From the NCBI RefSeq assembly GCF_022539665.2, contig NC_081336.1, positions 1,054,001-1,118,000 of the forward strand: DNA of 64,000 bases, read 5' to 3'. Made by a program: the position numbers and the translations under genes. Every line of letters begins with the position of its first letter. The stretch's first letter is position 1. The notes under the pieces are model-generated. The model searched no databases, was not told where the DNA came from, and worked only from the letters and a program-made list of their open reading frames with translations. Positions 21,483 to 35,300 of this stretch are shown here, one piece after another. Source of the DNA: Daphnia carinata. Lineage: Eukaryota > Arthropoda > Branchiopoda > Diplostraca > Daphniidae.

Positions 21483-24400
21483 CTTTTGATGACGGCAAAA
21501 ATCCCGCGTTCCAAAAAAAAAAAAAAAAAAAAAAAAAAAAGGAATCCCGTCCGGCCCGGTCACGATTTTCTAATTAAAAAAAAACAACAACAAGAAAAAT
21601 CAATTTTTTGGGGTACGGATTAGCAGACGAAGAGCTATTTAGAAAGGGGAACGAATAGCCTGCGGATTTGGTTAGAAGACCCATATCAATTCGGAGATTG
21701 GAATAATAACATTCAACGTCCTTTTTTTTTTTTTTTTTGATTTGTTGTTTGATGACGACCTTTCAGACAAAATGAAAAGAGAAATTGGAAAAATATTTCG
21801 TTTGCCCGTTTCACATGTTTTTCGTCCGTCTCTCTTTGCATCAAGACAAAACGTGTGTGCGCCCACAGCAAAAATGGCCAGTTTCCAACTTGCCCGGCGG
21901 CCAGGCCCAGCTCCAATCTCTTTCTACCTTTTCATTGTACTCAACCATATTCTATCCGCCCATAACGGAGAAGATGGGAGAGAATAGAGAAAAAAAAAAA
22001 GAAACGTAGGGGGTTAGGTAAGCAAATGGTTTCAGGTTCTGCCTTTTGGACACGGACGACCTGCGGGAATATTAAGCCAACATCACGAAAAAATCTGTTG
22101 TTTTTTTGTCCGACATCCTCCCCCCAAAAGTGGATTCGATTTTGCTTTAAAAGTTACAACGGATCGTAATTTTTGATTACAAATTTGCATAAATTCAAAA
22201 CGGGTTCATTATGAAATGACGTGTCTCCTGCAAATGAATCTAACTGTATAATTAAGGTATTTCGACCATATTTGAAAATGGCTGCGAGATCCACCGTTTG
22301 ACATCAATGACGTGTTATGACGTCATTTCTAGTCAAAATGAATAGTTTCTAATTTGAAAAAAAAAGGTGTGCCAATCTCTTTTCAAAAGTACAATGAACG
22401 ACGTCCCTCAATTGTTGAGTCGAACTATTCGAAAGAAAAGGAAAAAAGGTGACGTGTTGAATTTGTCTCGAGGCAAAAAATCAAGATAAAAATCAGGTGA
22501 TATCCCCCTTGAAAAGATACGAAAAAAAAAAGGGACAGGAGAGAAAAAACAAAATTTGTCGATGCCCTGTGGCTTTTGCTGCATGGACAACTTGACCCTT
22601 GCAGGCAAATACCTGGGATAATTTTGTGAATTTTTTTTTCTTGTATGTTGAAACAGCATACCAGGTAACAAATGAAAGAACTATTAAATTAGCCGGGGGT
22701 GAAGATCGTAAACATTCAAAACCGGATCCACTTGAACAATTTCAAACATGTCCAACATCATCAAACAAAATGTCCTACCTTTTTTTTGTGTTTGTCAATT
22801 TCCTTCGTTCCAATTTCAGATCACACACACCAAATGTTTTGACACACTAAAAAAACAACACAGCCACCAAAGGAAATGCTAAAATAGCAGACGAACAATC
22901 AAAAACACGTTCAGTTTGGCGAGGCCTAAATGATTTGTGTGTGTCAAAATGACACGCACGTTTCACGGACGGACGCTCGACGGAGACTGAACGTCTTTGA
23001 AAAGCTACTGGCCCCATGCTACGAGCTGGAGGGAAGCCTGGAGCACTGGACAGATGCTGTATATGTCTGACGGGTCCACCTCTCTTTTTTTTTTTTGAGG
23101 TTATTTCGAAAAAAAAAAAAACTCAATGCCTCAAGTGCTCCGTAGAGCCTGGGCCATATAGTTGTGAACCTGGCCCTGCTGGTGAAATGTTGTTGGAGAG
23201 AGAGAGAGAGAGAGAGATGGTTCTTAGGATAGAAAAAAGGCCTCCGGCGCAGCTTCCAGTTCAATTTTTGGGTGTACCTTTCTTCTTTCAACACACACGC
23301 TACCAACCGGTTCTTAAAGATATCCTCCCTCTTTTTATATATTTTTGAAATTGGCAAAGTTGCTCCCGCTTTTTTCCCGTTCCACGAAGAGATGACGTGT
23401 TCCATGGATCAATAAAGCCTCTTCTGCTTTTTTTTTTTTTTTAATCACTTGGTTTGAGTGGTTGTACTGCGTTTTCATATTGGCGAACATATATGTAAAT
23501 ATTTTTGTATTAAACCAATTTGAATATTATAAATCAATGGCGGGTGAATGCGAAATGACGTGATCCATTTTAATTCATTGCATTTACATAAATGATGTAA
23601 TGATTCACACAATTTCATCCTTAAAATGAAACTAGCTTGACGCTACGCATATGGAAACTAATCAACCTCGTCTGTATGCAAAAAAAAAAAAAATTATTAA
23701 TACCATTACAAAGTTGACGAATCGCTCTCGAGACTTTTAATAAAAACAGCTCAAGGGCCATTTCAATGAATAAAAAAAAAGAAGAAATCGTCGTATAGAA
23801 TCTTGTGAGATTCTTCTGTTTTGTACCGAAAGCCTCTGGCGGATCGATGGCGCACGCGCTAGAGTTCCCCTTTTCTCTTCGCTCATTTCCATCGTTTGGC
23901 CAGCATAAGAGCATATATATCTATATACGTGTTTCATTTTAGCTTCCAGCTAAAAGAAAAGTCCAGCAGAATAATAAAAAAAAAAAAATCTTTAAAACGG
24001 AATGAGAGGCCATGGCCCGCCTCGGGTCGCCCACTCGGGCAGTTGCTACGATGATAACGCTCACGACGCAGTGTTTAGAATCGAATAAAAACATCCGATT
24101 TCAATTAAAAAAATAATCGAAAAAAAATTATTATTAAAAAATCTAAATGGAAATCTGAAATGGTCCAGTAAAAAATGATTTTGGCTTCCATTTTCTTTTT
24201 TTTAATCAAATAAATCTATTTAAGAAAAAAAAAAATGCCAGCGGATGCCCGCCCGGGGCAGCGAAATAAAAATGCTGCATCGTAAACGTTAAGGAATTCT
24301 AGACTCTGTCTGACGTGGCATTTTGTTGATGAAATCACACATCACCTGCTGCGTTGCTGATCTCTCTAAATAGGTGTGTGTGTAGATACACCTGAGGGCA

Positions 24401-26435
24401 ATCTTCTTGTATGTTAAGAACGATGAGTTCTTCCGAGGATATACATTAAGCAAGGCTCGTTTGAAATTGGCGCGGCCTGACATTTAAGTAGCCATTACAG
24501 CTTATTTGATTCGGCTCGCAAGCGGATTGGGGAGATCTAAACATCAAATTTTTATTGCTTTTATTGTATTTGATCTGTACGTTTTTTAACTGTAAAAAAA
24601 ATAAGGACTCACTTGGATTTTATTGTGAATAAAAATAATTGATAGACACACTCCTGCGCACGATGTGACTAACCTTGAACGATCGAACAGCCTCCACCAT
24701 ATGAAACAGGTTCCTTTTAGAAACAAAATTTGATGAAATAAAAAACAGGTCATTAACGGAGCATCGTCTAACAGTGAAAAAGGTCGTGATAATCGGAATA
24801 TGAGTTTTGAATAACAACAATGTAAATTGCATCGTTAAGACATTCTTCTCAATTATCGATTGATGAACTCTTTGACACGATGGGATCGTGAATTTTTAGG
24901 AAAAAAAGAAAACCGTTGAAAGGCAGATGATGATGAACTTTTAGACTGCCATAAAAACGTGGTGCCCGAGGCTAGAATGAATCTATAAATCCCATCTAAT
25001 AAGAAGACAGCGAGAGTAAGATTCAAGCTAGAGAGGCTTATTAAAGTAGAACCGGCGGGCACAACTGGCAAGCGGGATCTCGGCACATAGTCCATGCGAA
25101 ATATATCGTTCCGTCCTCCAGCTAAAACTCCCCCCTTTGCTCCGTGTTCAATTCAGGCAATGCCTTTGGCTACACGCTGTAATGCAGCCCGTCTAGTTTC
25201 CATGCAAGCGTCTATCTGTGTGTGTGTATGTGCGTACCACATAACTCATTATCTGAAGTGGCGGGAGTCTCGGATGAGACGCTGATGGTACCATCTAACC
25301 CCTTGTTGAAAAATTCCAGCAGCCAAGTAGATGCTAGTGAATAAAAAAAAAAAAGAGAGAGAGAATTAAATAATAGGCAAGTTCAAGTTTGGAAATAAAG
25401 CAAAAGAAGTAGCTCCAAGCGTGAAAAGCCGAGTGGCCAATCAGTTTTCTGATTCGTGTCCTCCTGTATGCAAATCCAAAAGTAATGAAATGTTCAATAC
25501 GCTAACCGTGCAAATTCTAGATCATAAATTATCTCCCACTAGACCCGAATGTAGATGCGTGTCACGAATTTTTCACTACAATAACATGCACGTTTGGCGT
25601 TTACTCGTCCACCAAGAGAGAGATGGACAAGTATCTCTAACGATATCAGCTGTGATGTGAATCGAAATTGCGATTGCCCTTTTCTTCCGTGAAAAATTTT
25701 ACGCACGTTTGAATATGTTTAACGGGTTTCCAAGAAGAAAAAAAAATGAAGGATAGTCACTTGACCGGTATGTACCCACATCAATCATTATACTGTTACA
25801 CGATGCTGGTATGTAACTAAACCGAATAAGGATGGAGAACAATGTTCCGTTACATGAAAACCTTTTTGCCAACATTAACGAGTTCCCGAGAAATTTGCCT
25901 CCCAACATCCATATAGGAAACATTCATCCCTTTTAAGTAAATAAAAAACACCAAAAATTTTTTTTATCTTAGTTAGAGAGGGAACGTCTTCATTACCAGT
26001 GATAACGCCGCTCCCAAGGAGGTCATCGACACATTGCGCTGAGACACTGCGATTCGTCACAGTTTTCCCTAGTTTGGTCGTATCTCCGGGCGCTGTTCAA
26101 ATTTGTTTTTTTTTAACGAACCATGTTCCCATTATGTAGCAACAGATGTAGAATATTTTTTGGGGGGTTAGGAGGAGTTTGAAATGTCAAAGGTTTACGA
26201 CGTTATGAAAAATAAAGAAATATACGTCATAATTAGAGCGAAACAAACGAGGATATGATCATTTGTTAAGGACTAGGAGCATTCTGTTTGCAATGATTCA
26301 CGCACGTTTCAGACAGGCAGTTACATGACCAATTATTTAAAAATTCAAGGATATTGTTAAGAAATAATGACTAAAAAAAGTGTAATACGTATCTAGTAAT
26401 GAACGATGGGAATGTCTTCCAAAGTGGGGGAGGTA
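21483..26435. other. Gene desert rich in homopolymers
   Basis: Nearly 5 kb without a recognisable exon. It includes a 28-base A run (about 21513-21540), further A/T runs of 10-17, and a GA microsatellite (about 23196-23216). It is probably the promoter and 5' UTR region of the KCTD gene plus spacer. No mobile-element domain was seen in any frame. Confidence 0.5.
21513..21540. repeat. Poly-A run of 28
   Basis: Twenty-eight consecutive A immediately upstream of the first KCTD exon (template orientation T). No target-site duplication or element body is apparent, so a simple repeat is the economical reading. Confidence 0.8.
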
Positions 26436-29400
26436 TTAAGTTGCGTCGACACGGGTTATGGTACCCTTTGACCCGTCCAGGATGACGACATCACCCGATC
26501 GAAAGACCTGAGTCACTTTGTTACATCCGACGATTGCTGGCAAACCCTGAAAGTTCCACATAAAAAAAACGATAAGGAAAAATTCTGGAATTAACAACCG
26601 TATCCAAAAAAAATAATGCGTGAGTTATTTACATATTCCCGGGCAACAACAGCTCCATGGGAAATCAAACCGCCAAGTTCCGTCACCACGCCAGAGAGCA
26701 ACGGAAAATACGGACTCCATCCAATGTCGGTGCATCGCGTTATCAAAATATCTCCGTTTTGAATTTGTTTCGCTTCTTCCAGGTTCAATGCAACACGGAC
26801 AGTAGCTCGCACAGTCCCTTTAAATACTGGCGTTCCAGTTAGCTGAACTCCATCAGCCCCCGACACCTAACAGAACAAATTACAATTAAGAACAACACTT
26901 TCACATTTCACTATTTTTCGATGAATTATTACCTCTTTTGAAGACGAATCTTGCAGAGGTTTGGGGATTCCCAGCGACATTTCAGGAAATACGAGGGCAT
27001 CAAGCTCTGGATAAAGCTTTCGCCTTCTATTCGCTTTATTAATCAAAGCAACGCCATTGGAACGGATGAGCTCCTGCAGTTCCGAATGCGTGAAAAAGAA
27101 AATCAGATTCGCGTCAGGGATTTTGCCATCGCGGACCAAAAGTTTCGCAAGTTTGCGATACGCCAACCGGAACACATGAATAGTGCGAATCAACAGCGAT
27201 TTGGTCTTTTCACGGGCGCTAACAGCGTCCCTGCTTCGTGGAACAAAGAATTTCAGAGCGTGATATTTCCCTGGTTTGCTTTGTCCGATGATTTTAAGCC
27301 AATCGTCATTGGATTTGGTCGGTTGGGAGATCGGGACGAGACTCGCTGGATTAGACACCATCGATTGTAAAACTGAAACTAAAGGTCGCGAATTCATTCC
27401 CCACGTTTCGGTGGCAACGTCAAATTCTTTGATGCCACGATGGCCATGTCGGGCAATAAAAGAACGGAATAGTCTTCCAGCTAGGCCAGGATCTGTTTCG
27501 AGCCAAACGGAAGCAATTTCGATGGAGTGTTCAGAAAATTCTTTGGCATCCTCGCTCTTCAAAATCGCTTGAGCAATTTGCTAGAAAGCATTTCAAAGAT
27601 CATTAAATTCAATTCAATTTATAAGCTATAATGGAAATTTTACTTTGAGAGCAACTGGAACATCAGCTGATTCAATATTGGAGATTGAACTGAGTAACTG
27701 GGCCATTTCGCCATACAATTCCGGTGTCCATTCATTGCGTCCGTCCAGCAAAATGATGAAAGCAATTAACTGTGTAATCGTGCCCGCACGGCTTACTTGC
27801 AAATGGATGTTGCTGATCTCCAACAACAGAGGTAGTTGATTACAGATTTCATCGTACAGTTTCTGTGAATCGATGTACTTGTCGGACGGAATTGCATAGT
27901 CGGAGAACTTTTGAACAGCTCGTTTGACACGCCTGACAATAACACAAACGTTGAATATTTAAAAACAATATAAAAGACGGAAATTAACGGTAAACCTGTT
28001 ATTGAAACACATGTCCATGAACATGTGTCTGAATCTCAAATATTTGATTCCCCAACCAGCAACGCCGAAACGTTGTTTTCCAATTTGATGCATTGTTGAG
28101 TTAGAAACCCTGCAACGAATAAAACGATTGAAATCTTACAGTTTTAGGGATAAAACAAAACAAAACTTACAAGTGACCAAAAATGGCCATATCGACAGAA
28201 CGATGGTGAGCTGTGATTTCTTCTTCAATGTCGCGTTGGAATGTGTCGATCACATTGATGAACACTTGATTTAGGTGAAACAAGTTGAAGCGTCCGATGC
28301 ACCAAGGATTGACTTCAAAGTGTTTGCCAAACTGTTCTTTCATCACAAACTGGAAGCTAAGGTCCAAAGAACTTCCAGAAACAGATAAACCAAGAGGTGA
28401 AGTGGCACCAGGGAAAACTTCTCCAGTGTTGGCTTTTGTGAAATAATCTGAATCTGTTAATATAGGAGAATCGAATTCATGACGAAGTTCAAAATCGGTC
28501 CAAGCGTCGAGGGCAGTGACTGGTCTTGCCTATTTCAATACACAGACGTTAAGGAAATTAGCAATTCAAGAACACGTTATCAAAATCACCTGAAGCAAAT
28601 ACAAAACGCCACGAGATACGGCAAACTCCAAATCTCTTGGACCACCAAAGGCCTTCTCCAAATAAACCCCAAGTTGCCCGATTTCCAGAACTTTGTCGTC
28701 GGGCAAACACAAGGCAACCGCATCTTCTTCAGTTTTTTTCTTCACGCGTTCCGTCATCAGAAAGAATAATTTTGGATTGCTTAGAGCCAACAGTTCGAGA
28801 GGAGATGGAAAGTTCTCCAGCTGCCGTGCGTTTTATGTAAAAAGTATCTGGATCAGCGGAGGCTGAAACGACTGATTCGCCAAGACCGTAGTTTGCCGTT
28901 AATATCATTTTTCCAGGATCACCATCGTTGGGGTTTACAGTAAAAAGAACCCCTGCAGCCTCAGCATCCACCATCTCTTGAATCACAACTCCCATTCCTA
29001 GTTAGAAAACAATAAAAACAAGAATTTGTTTACCAGTGATTGAACAAAATGTCCTGAACAACTGATCTACCGGGAATAAGTGGCTCTCCGTGTTGTCGGC
29101 GGTACTCGACTGATTGATAGGAAAGCAACGATGCCCAGCACTTTTGGAGTCCTTTCTTGATGGATTCAAATCCTTGACAACCAAGGACCGTGATATTTTG
29201 TCCAGCAGAGGACAACACGTCGCCGTCTTCACCAACGGCCGACGACCGAACGGCGAAACGTTTTTGATCTGCTTCATCGCCAAACAATTCCTGGAACGTT
29301 AAAATGAAAAATATTCAAATTATTCAATTAATAAGTGATTCTAAATTACCTGCAAGGCCTCTCGGATGCAATCTTGCAGTAGGGAATCAACTGGAACTGA

Positions 29401-31399
29401 CGACACCAGTTTTTCGGCTTGAGCACAACATTCCTCCAGTTTACCTTCAATTACACCTGTAGTTACATCTTCCAATCGTTTGAAAACTGCTGCAACTTCT
29501 TCGTTGTTCTTCAGTTGGGCTTTCCAGGCATTGACTGTAACGCAAAATCCAGCAGGAACTTTGCATTCTACTGGAATTTTCTTTATGTCGCTACTAAGGA
29601 GGGCCAACGATGATCCTTTTCCTCCCACCAAATCATCGAAGCGACAAGCTTCTTCATTAAACAATAGCACTAGTTTTTCTACTTCGGTAGAAGAAGGCTG
29701 GCGCATTGACGCACTCAAATAAGGTACTGATTCTTCTAGCTCTAGCGGACAATTGCCGCCGTAAAAATGTGTTGCTACAAGCATAGCTCGTCCTTGTCTT
29801 GAATTCAACGTCAGCTGACACGTATATGTCATACTGCGAAGACGCCATGGACGTCCGATGAAATGTTCGGTTGGAGGTGACGGCAACAAGTGAATTATTG
29901 CGTGATAATTTCGGTTTTTGGCAGCAAAGTGAATTGAAAAATTGTTGGGAACAGGCCCCTTCTCACCAAGATTTTCCAAATCTAAGTCACATGCGTTAAT
30001 TTTGTAAAGGAAGCCATTAGGTTGGTAGACGTGACCCCATACTTCATGCGTAAGACGGGCTGAATCAGAGGTTGCACTCAGGTAGAAATAGTTCCCATCT
30101 TTACAAGCGCCAATCAATTCCAGTTTTCTTTGTAAATAAACAAATTGAATACAAATTTCACCTTCATTTTGACATTGAATCATTTTTACCTGTGCAATGT
30201 CGAAGCGTTGTTTTGTCCCCAACGTCGCTGACGAAGACTACGAAGATAAATTTCTTTTTCATCACCCAAACTGCTATCCTGATACGTTCCAAACATAACA
30301 CCCCACTGGTCTACGCCATCAACAGTAGGTTCACTACAATTGCCACATTCTCTTGAACTATCGTAGTATCATACTGTCAAAAACATTTTAACCCTACCTC
30401 ATTTGTGTCCATTCCAACTTTCCTCTCCAACGCTCACGAGCCATTCCTTGAGCAAGTAGCTTCCGGCTGAATTCACGTTTGAATTCGAACGGACGTGAAA
30501 ACGCCGCCCAAAGCAGATTGATTCTCAAATGCACTTCAGTTTCCTATCAATCCAAATGTAATCATCATCTATCTGACTTTAACTGTCTTTAAATAGTCCA
30601 ACCTTTCCTTGGTGTGTTCGTTTAGCTAGGCCGTTAAATGTGACACGCCACTTCCTCATGGCTTCAATGAGTTGAAATTTTAAAGCACCGTTCGTATTAA
30701 ACGAATCTCTGCCATCCGTATTAGAAATCAAAGTATCTGGAGCAACTGTTCAATAGTAAGCAAGGCTTCGCATTAAGAAGATGTCCAACGTAAGGGGAGC
30801 AATTAAATACCTGATAATTGATAGACAGTTCCATCTTTGACCGTTAATAAGAGCGTAACTTGCGCCTGTCGATTGATTAAGCGATTAATTGACACTTGAA
30901 GGAATGTACCACTACCGTCGGTACTGTAGAAAGACAATCCATCAAGATCCTGTGGTAGATGAATTTAAAAAATTCAGATTGTAAAATGGAAAAATGATTA
31001 AGTTTAAATACAAATATAGTTTTCAACTGATGTGGCTGCTCCCATGTCACTTCGTCGTTAGTAGGGGTTAGTTTCCCTATTTGTTTGTATCCATCCGAAT
31101 TGACGTCATTGTAATCACGGTCGATGACGTTCTTCAACACGCGAGGAATTTTGATGAGTTTCCAGGTCAACCAAACCCTTGCGGCGATGATTTTCAAGGG
31201 ATACCACGGGCCTAGTATGGGAAGATAACATTAATTTTATCAAACATCATACGATGTAAATGTGCATTAAAACATTACCAGGTTTCGTGTAGGGTGAACG
31301 TAGAAAGTTGGGCACTTCAGGACTCCATAACAGTTTCCGTAAAAGGGCGAAAAAAACAAGGGTGAAAGACACAAATACGAGGCACTGAGAGGCATCCAT
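26436..31399 (-). CDS. PEP-synthase/RPH-like dikinase, copy A (frameshifted)
   Basis: Fifteen exons: 31399-31279, 31211-31012, 30949-30811, 30745-30603, 30543-30398, 30333-30190, 30127-29350, 29290-29071, 28997-28590, 28529-28171, 28109-27996, 27932-27644, 27580-26933, 26866-26633, 26546-26436. Layout: N-terminal membrane segment; unassigned approximately 430-residue region; PPDK_N-type ATP-grasp domain (FDDLVGGKGSSLALL to GVVIQEMVDAEAAGVLF). A central region with RHGHRGIKEFDVATETWG follows, then the swivelling phospho-histidine domain at the C-terminus (GGLISHGAVVAREY, GLPAIVG). There is no PEP-utiliser TIM barrel. Exon 9 is 2 bases shorter than in copy B: within a run of T at about 28732-28738 two bases are missing. 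This moves the frame and gives a stop right after REEKN. Otherwise every splice phase is intact, so the lesion is recent, polymorphic or a sequence error. Confidence 0.85.
28731..28739 (-). other. 2-base deletion / frameshift in copy A
   Basis: Copy A reads cttcagtttttttcttc where copy B (about 34618-34636) reads cttcagttattttttcttc. The difference is two bases inside exon 9, in a tract otherwise nearly identical between the copies. The frame ends 10 codons after ILSDDG. Confidence 0.9.
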
Positions 31400-32321
31400 T
31401 TCTGGGAAAGCTTGAGCCTCACACTAACGAACTTGTGAGTTCGATTGAGGAAGTAAAGTTTGCCCGACAACGGGACGGGTCCAAACTTTCAAATGTTTTC
31501 TTTTGCCAGAACAGTAGAACTTTCCGTAGACAATGTTTTGTTTTGTTATCTCTGGTGATACATTATCTCAACATTTTGGAAACATGATTCGTATTAGGTC
31601 CAAAGATCAATTTCCTTTAATTGAAACTAATAAGGTGCCAGACACGATAGAATTTGTAGGCTATAGTTTAAACTGTTCTATCGGGAGATTATTCGAATAT
31701 TGGACTTTGAATTCGGATGACAGGCATATGAATGCAATGTCCAAACAAAAGAACATCCAATGGGTTTCTACTTGCACTTTGAACGTTTGAGCCAATCATC
31801 GTTAAAAACGAAGACACTGACATCACATGGTTATCACGTTCGTTAACAAATTCAGTCATTTAAATAACGACTGCTAAATTTAAACTGTGAATAACAAAAA
31901 TTAGCTGATTTATAACAAATTTCACTGACGGTCATAAGAAAACGTCATTTACAAAGGGAGATTTTAACATTACTACCTATTTTCTTGTTGAATGAAGAAT
32001 TCCAATGTGAAACCAACTAGGATGGTGATCTTCAGGTGTGCCAATATGAACAATAAACTGCAATGCATCTTTTATTCACTAAATATGTGTAGGTTATTCC
32101 GGACAAACTTATAAAAAAAAAAAAGAATGCCACTTTAATAGAGGGAAAAAAACCTGATCAATAGTCTTGTAAACCATCTGAAAGACCTCCAAATGGCGTA
32201 CCTAGAAATATACTATCAACTATAATAACCGATTAATAAGCAAACTGCAAATTGAGGATTGAAAATTCCCTGAACCCCCTTGGTAGACATTTTGGTTGAC
32301 CAGATGAAATTTTCTGTTCTC
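31400..32321. other. Spacer between the dikinase copies
   Basis: Upstream region of copy A and 3' flank of copy B. A plus-strand frame of 85 codons (31533-31790) has no family resemblance and no splice support. Nothing else was seen. Confidence 0.45.
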
Positions 32322-35300
32322 TTAATTCGATGTTTCCACGCGCGTTATAGTTCCTTTACTCCCGTCCAATACGACGACATCTCCAGAACGGAAAACTTGT
32401 GTAACTTTCTGACAACCAACAATGGCAGGTAAGCCCTAAAAACCGGATGTTGGAGCAATATCATCGTTAAATGGAGCAACTTAATAAAGTTAAACCAAAT
32501 GGATTACATATTCTCGGGCAACAACAGCTCCATGGGAAATCAAACCGCCAAGTTCCGTCACCACTCCAGATAGCAATGGGAAATACGGACTCCATCCAAT
32601 GTCGGTGCTGCGGGTAATCAGAATATCCCCGTTCTGGATCTGTTTCGCTTCTTCCAGGTTCAATGCAACACGGACAGTAGCTCGCACGGTCCCTTTAAAT
32701 ACTGGCGTTCCAGTTAGCTGAACTCCATCAGCCACCGACACCTAACAGAACAAATTACAATTAAGAACAACACTTTCACATTTCACTATTTTTCGATGAA
32801 TTATTACCTCTTCTGAAGACGAATCTTGCAGAGGTTTGGGGATTCCCAGCGACATTTCAGGAAATACGAGGGCATCAAGCTCTGGATAAAGCTTTCGCCT
32901 TCTATTCGCTTTATTAATCAAAGCAACGCCATTGGAACGGATGAGCTCCTGCAGTTCCGAATGCGTGAAAAAGAAAATCAGATTCGCGTCAGGGATTTTG
33001 CCATCGCGGACTAAAAGATGGGCAAGTCTTCGGTACGCCATCCGGAAGACGTGAATGGTGCGGATCAACAGCGATTTGGTTTTCTCACGGGCGATTACAG
33101 CGTTTCGGCTTCGTGGAACAAAGAATTTCAAGGCGCGGTATTTGCCAGGTTTGCTTTGTCCAATTACTTTGAGCCAATCGTCATTCGATTTGGCCGGTTG
33201 GGAGCTTGCGGCGAAGCTTACTGGATTCGCCACCATCGATTGGAGTACGGACACTAGAGAATGCGAATTCAGTCCCCACGTTTCCGTGGAGAAATCGAAT
33301 TCTTTGATACTGCGATGGCCATGGCGTGCAATAAACGAGCGGAACAATTTTCCAGGTTGTCCGGAATCTTTTTCGAGCCATGCTGATGCCGCTTCCAATG
33401 TGTTTTTGCTAAACTCTTTACCGGCTTCACTTTCAGCAATCGCTCTGGCTAATTCCTATATACGTTTCATCATAAACGGGTATAAATTTCAGAACAACTA
33501 TCCACTGGAATAAAATAATACTTTCAAGGCAACAGGGACGTCAGCAGATTCAACGTTTGAAATGGAGGAGAAAAGTTCAGCCATTTCTCCGTACAACTCT
33601 GGAGTCCATTCTTTTCTTCCATCGAGTAATATGATGAAAGCAATGAGTTGAGTCAACGCACTTGCCCGACTCACTTCCGTATGGATGCGACCAATTTCTA
33701 CCAAAGAAGGCAGATGGGCGCAAATTTCATCATAAAGTTTGAGCGAATCGGTATAATTTTCAGTAGGAAATGAGTAATCGCTGAATTTTTTCACAGCCCG
33801 AGAGACAAGCCTTAAGACAACACGTAAAGATCAAATATTAGTCTAACTTCGATGTGAAATTAGAAATGCCATACTGACTTGTGATTAAAAAACAGATCTT
33901 GGAAAACGGTTCTATATCTGTTGAATTTCACTCTCCATCCGGCAACTCCAAAGCGCTGTAAACCAAGACGATGCATGGCAGGTGTAGTGATACTAATTAT
34001 TTTAAGAAATCAAATAAACACGGAGTCGGTAGTGTAACATATCAAATTAGAAACTTACATATGACCAAAAACGGCCATGTCAATAGCTCGGATGTTGTCG
34101 CTTATTTCTTCCTCGATGTCACGGAGAAAAGCCTCGATAACGTTGATGAACAAATGGTTCTGCTGGTACGAGAAGAAGCGACCTCCGTACCATGGATTGA
34201 TATCAACAAGACGTCCGAATTGCTTTTTCACAATGGTCTGGAAATTGAGATCGAGAATTCGAATAGTTGTTGAAACAGTAAGGGGAGACGTTGCTCCGGG
34301 TGCCACTTCTCCAGTGTTGGCTTTTGTGAAATAATCTGAATCTGTTAGTATAGGCGAATCGAATTCATGACGAAGTTCAAAATCGGTCCAAGCGTCGAGA
34401 GCAGTAATTGGTCTTGCCTGTTTTAACAAATCGATATGAAAGAAACTAGCAATTCAAGAGCACATTATCAAAACCACCTGTAGTAAGTACAAAGCGCCAC
34501 GAGATACGGCAAACTCCAAATCTCTTGGACCACCAAAGGCCTTCTCCAAATAAACCCCAAGTTGCCCGATTTCCAGAACTTTGTCGTCGGGCAAACACAA
34601 GGCAACCGCATCTTCTTCAGTTATTTTTTCTTCACGCGTTCCGTCATCAGAAAGAATAATTTTGGATTGCTTAGAGCCAACAGTTCGAGAGGAGATGGAA
34701 AGTTCTCCAGCTGCCGTGCGTTTTATGTAAAAAGTATCTGGATCAGCGGAGGCTGAAACGACTGATTCGCCAAGACCGTAGTTTGCCGTTAATATCATTT
34801 TTCCAGGATCACCATCGTTGGGGTTTACGGTAAAAAGAACCCCTGCAGCCTCAGCATCCACCATCTCTTGAATCACAACTCCCATTCCTAGTTAGAAAAC
34901 AATAAAAACAAGAATTCGTTTACCAGTGATTGAACAAAATGTCCTGAACAACTGATCTACCGGGAATAAGTGGCTCTCCGTGTTGTCGGCGGTACTCGAC
35001 TGATTGATAGGAAAGCAACGATGCCCAGCACTTTTGGAGTCCTTTCTTGATGGATTCAAATCCTTGACAACCAAGGACCGTGATATTTTGTCCAGCAGAG
35101 GACAACACGTCGCCGTCTTCACCAACGGCCGACGACCGAACGGCGAAACGTTTTTGATCTGCTTCATCGCCAAACAATTCCTGGAACGTTAAAATGAAAA
35201 ATATTCAAATTATTCAATTAATAAGTGATTCTAAATTACCTGCAAGGCCTCTCGGATGCAATCTTGCAGTAGGGAATCAACTGGAACTAACGACACCAGT

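Noticed and set aside
21483-26435. A retroposon or retrotransposon marked by the poly-A runs
   Set aside because: No reverse transcriptase, integrase or target-site duplication seen; the runs are interspersed simple repeats.
26867-27562. Plus-strand frames opposite dikinase exons (for example 26951-27370, 33055-33513)
   Set aside because: Antisense shadows of conserved minus-strand coding exons.
31533-31790. 85-codon plus-strand frame between the dikinase copies
   Set aside because: No domain, no splice context, composition like surrounding spacer.
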